Origin: Gongronella butleri | Taxonomy: Eukaryota; Mucoromycota; Mucoromycetes; Mucorales; Cunninghamellaceae | NCBI GenBank assembly: GCA_025201375.1 | Contig: JAIWZP010000025.1 | Span: 372,001-436,000, forward strand | Length of the DNA: 64,000 nucleotides | Direction: 5' to 3' | Part shown: positions 61,899-64,000 of the stretch, one piece after another | Layout: the number at the start of each line of letters is the position of its first letter | Numbering within the stretch: the stretch's first letter is position 1 | Made by a program: the position numbers and the translations under genes | Notes under the pieces: generated by a model | The model's input: the letters and a program-made list of their open reading frames with translations, nothing else | The model's database searches: none | What the model was told of the DNA's origin: nothing

Positions 61899-62419
61899 AT
61901 TGTTTCCCTTGTTTCTTCCCTCCTCTCCGCCCCCTCTCGCTACGTACTTATTCCATCATGATTTTTTCATTATAAAAGATCACAATGCGTCTTCTTTTGG
62001 TATTCAAGATAAGCGTTTTATCATCATGGCGTGTGAGAAATGGCAAGATTTGCCTGGTTACACGGCTGAGATGTAATTTTTTGGGACAGACGCCTGAAAA
62101 CCGGCAGCTGAGGACGCAATTGGCTCACTTGCCCCGCACTGGCATCAAAGTGACCAGCAAAAATCGCGTATCGTCGACAAATGGACAAAGAGAGGATCTG
62201 AGCATCTGACGCTTTTTTTTTTGTCGTGTTTTGGCCATTGAGATCCTGAATTGACTCGGTGTACATCATTTTACGACTTGCTCATGATGAGACACACGCG
62301 TGCTAGTACGTCGAATGGCGACAGAGCTCACAAAAAAAAAAGACGCTTGTTTTCACGAAAAAGTAGTAATGGGATAGATTTTTTTTAATCCTATGCAGAT
62401 TCAACATCAAAGGCACGCT
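61899..62419. other. Convergent 3' flanks
   Basis: The region between the stops of SDHC and the M1 aminopeptidase. An ATTATAAAA-type AT-rich patch follows the SDHC stop. No gene seen. Confidence 0.4.
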
Positions 62420-64000
62420 CTACGCAAGACCCAGATCCTTGGCGATAAGTTGGGCGGCAATGGGGTGGTAGAATGAGCGGTGAGCCAAAAAGGTGCGACG
62501 CGCAAGATCAGGGGCATCACCCTTGGCGTGTGCGAGCCCGCGGTACAAAGGGCGCACGTATTTCATGCGGCCCTGTTCCGTGATGAACGCAACGACATCA
62601 CTGTAAATGGGCTCGTAGCTTGCCTTGACACCGAGCGATTGCCAACGGAAGCGGATTTCGCTGTTCCGGCTCTTTGACAACGCGTACGTGCTATCCATCG
62701 CGGCCAGTGCCTCGTGCGAGTACGTGTCTTGGTCCGACAGGCGCTCCAAAAAGACGGCTACGTAAAAAGGGAAAAGAAAAAAAAGAAAAAAAAAGAAAAA
62801 AGAAAAAAAATTGAGAAACGAGAATAAAAATGCACGATTAGCGCGGATCAAAAGACGCGCGTCTCCCGTGGCGAACTTACACAGTTGGCCAGTGCTGTAG
62901 CCTTCAATGTCCTTGGGCGAGAAAGCGCTGAAATCATTCTGTTTGCGCGCGGCATCCCATCGGTCAGCAAGCGCGTAGCTAGCATCGACGAGGCTGGTGT
63001 CAAACTTGGGCTCGACAGGCAAGAAGCCGCGACCAAAGAACCAGGCATTAAAGTCAATCGTGTTGAGACGCTCAATGGCGGCCTGGCCATGATGCTTCTC
63101 CATGTACGCGTACAAATACGCCTTCCAGTCCTGTGTGGTGATCGACTTGCCCGCAAAGTGCTTCACATATTCCTTGACAAAAGGATCAAAGATGGACGCG
63201 CCGCCCACCACATCCTGCACGTGATACAGCAAATTGAAGCCCTTTTCGTACGGCACCGTGCTGAAAAAGTCGTCGGGGTCGCCACCGCCGCTCAAATCAG
63301 GCTGAAGCACCGTCTCGGGAGCGTCATCACCAAATTGCTTGATGCTCTCCTTCAGTGCCTTGAGACCTTGATAAGAAAAACGACGAAATCGGGGTCAAAT
63401 CTCGTGTTTTCTGTGTTTTTTTCTTTTCTTTTTTTTTTTTTTTTTGTGCCAATGCTTACCAATAATCATATCCAATTGGGCCGTGGGCTCGCCGTAGAGG
63501 CGTGCAAGGATCTTGCGCTCAATGAACTTGGTGTGCCCCTCGTTCAACCAAAAGTGTTCCTACAATAGGACAGAAAGGCGAGTTAGTCGCCATATGCGCC
63601 ACGCGTCTGCCAAATCTACATACCCAATTCTTGGTCGTCACCAAGTTACCCATCCAGCTGTGCGAGATCTCATGGATGATCACGTTCACGCTTGATTTGT
63701 CGCCTGGAAGCGCATGCAATGAGGAAAAACAAACAAAACAAAAAGGGTCAGACACACGCAAATTGAAGCCATGTCTCCCCTCCACATGTCTTACCGGCAA
63801 TGAGCGTGGGCGTCACAAAGGTCAAACAGGGGTTTTCCTATCAAATTCATAATAAAATATGGGTCAAGAAAGCGTGATATCACAACGCAATGACTTTTTT
63901 TACCATGCCACCATAGGGGAAAGAGCCAGGCATGACGAGCAGATCGTAGCGATGCCAGTCATAGGGCGTCAAGATGGCCTCGCCAGTGGACAAAAATGTG
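62420..64000 (-). CDS. M1 aminopeptidase, leukotriene A4 hydrolase type (5' end outside window)
   Basis: The minus-strand gene enters at the right edge and ends at 62420. Visible exons carry PYGGMEN (the exopeptidase box), then [17 protein letters not shown] (HExxH with the downstream zinc Glu in NEGHTKFIE), [10 protein letters not shown] and the C-terminal helical domain ending LIAKDLGLA. The tyrosine of the [20 protein letters not shown] region is close to the N-terminal edge. The C-terminal Leuk-A4-hydro_C domain with SQ- and RF-rich helices marks the LTA4H branch rather than other M1 enzymes. In fungi these act chiefly as cytosolic leucyl aminopeptidases, with weak epoxide hydrolase activity. 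The gene is convergent with SDHC. About the first 280 residues lie outside the window. Confidence 0.9.

Overview
The window is nuclear DNA from a filamentous fungus, most probably an early-diverging lineage of the Mucoromycota type. The evidence is dense short introns (roughly 50-110 bp, many with A or T runs of 15-30), GT..AG splice sites, pyrimidine-rich leaders before start codons, and a gene set of mitochondrial, Golgi, endosomal and ubiquitin-pathway proteins. An SZT2-like gene and a Num1-type cortical anchor also fit a fungus, and SZT2 points away from Dikarya. The lineage is an inference; no rRNA or marker gene is present.

Layout. 1-1430 is the 3' end of an SZT2-like gene. 2003-5792 is a mobile element: two intronless genes, a chromodomain DDE transposase and a protein with replication-initiator-like motifs, lie between direct repeats of about 225 bp. 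After a repeat-rich stretch (5.8-8.9 kb) come a HIT zinc-finger protein, the Rieske protein of complex III, a multi-pass membrane protein, a C2H2 regulator, a large P2-type cation ATPase (minus), a PAS protein (minus) and a tiny PLDc_N-like membrane protein. 23.5-27.6 kb is repeats. 27.6-30.9 kb holds a convergent pair: an alpha-arrestin with a PY motif and a membrane-anchored metallophosphatase.

31.4-36.1 kb contains a small paralogous family of unknown coiled-coil proteins: two genes, one remnant and an intervening dispersed repeat. Next are a CoA-binding protein (minus), an M17 leucyl aminopeptidase (minus) and a GTPBP1/2-type GTPase. 43.2-45.2 kb is a satellite-like array with a 497-bp higher-order period. 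From 46 kb follow TVP23 (minus), a compact LUC7-like gene (minus), a USP7/Ubp15 deubiquitinase, a Num1/Mcp5-like PH protein, more dispersed repeats, Rab11/Ypt31 (minus), SDHC of complex II, and the C-terminal part of an LTA4H-type M1 aminopeptidase that runs off the right edge (minus).

The genes are single eukaryotic units, not operons. Several share cellular themes: respiratory chain (Rieske, SDHC), membrane traffic and ion homeostasis (Rab11, TVP23, P-type ATPase, arrestin), protein turnover (USP7, two aminopeptidases, arrestin as an E3 adaptor). The most unusual material is the two-gene element at 2-5.8 kb, the higher-order satellite at 43-45 kb and the orphan coiled-coil family at 31-36 kb. 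All homology calls are from reading motifs; no database search was run. Exon limits were placed by eye and checked for phase in most genes.
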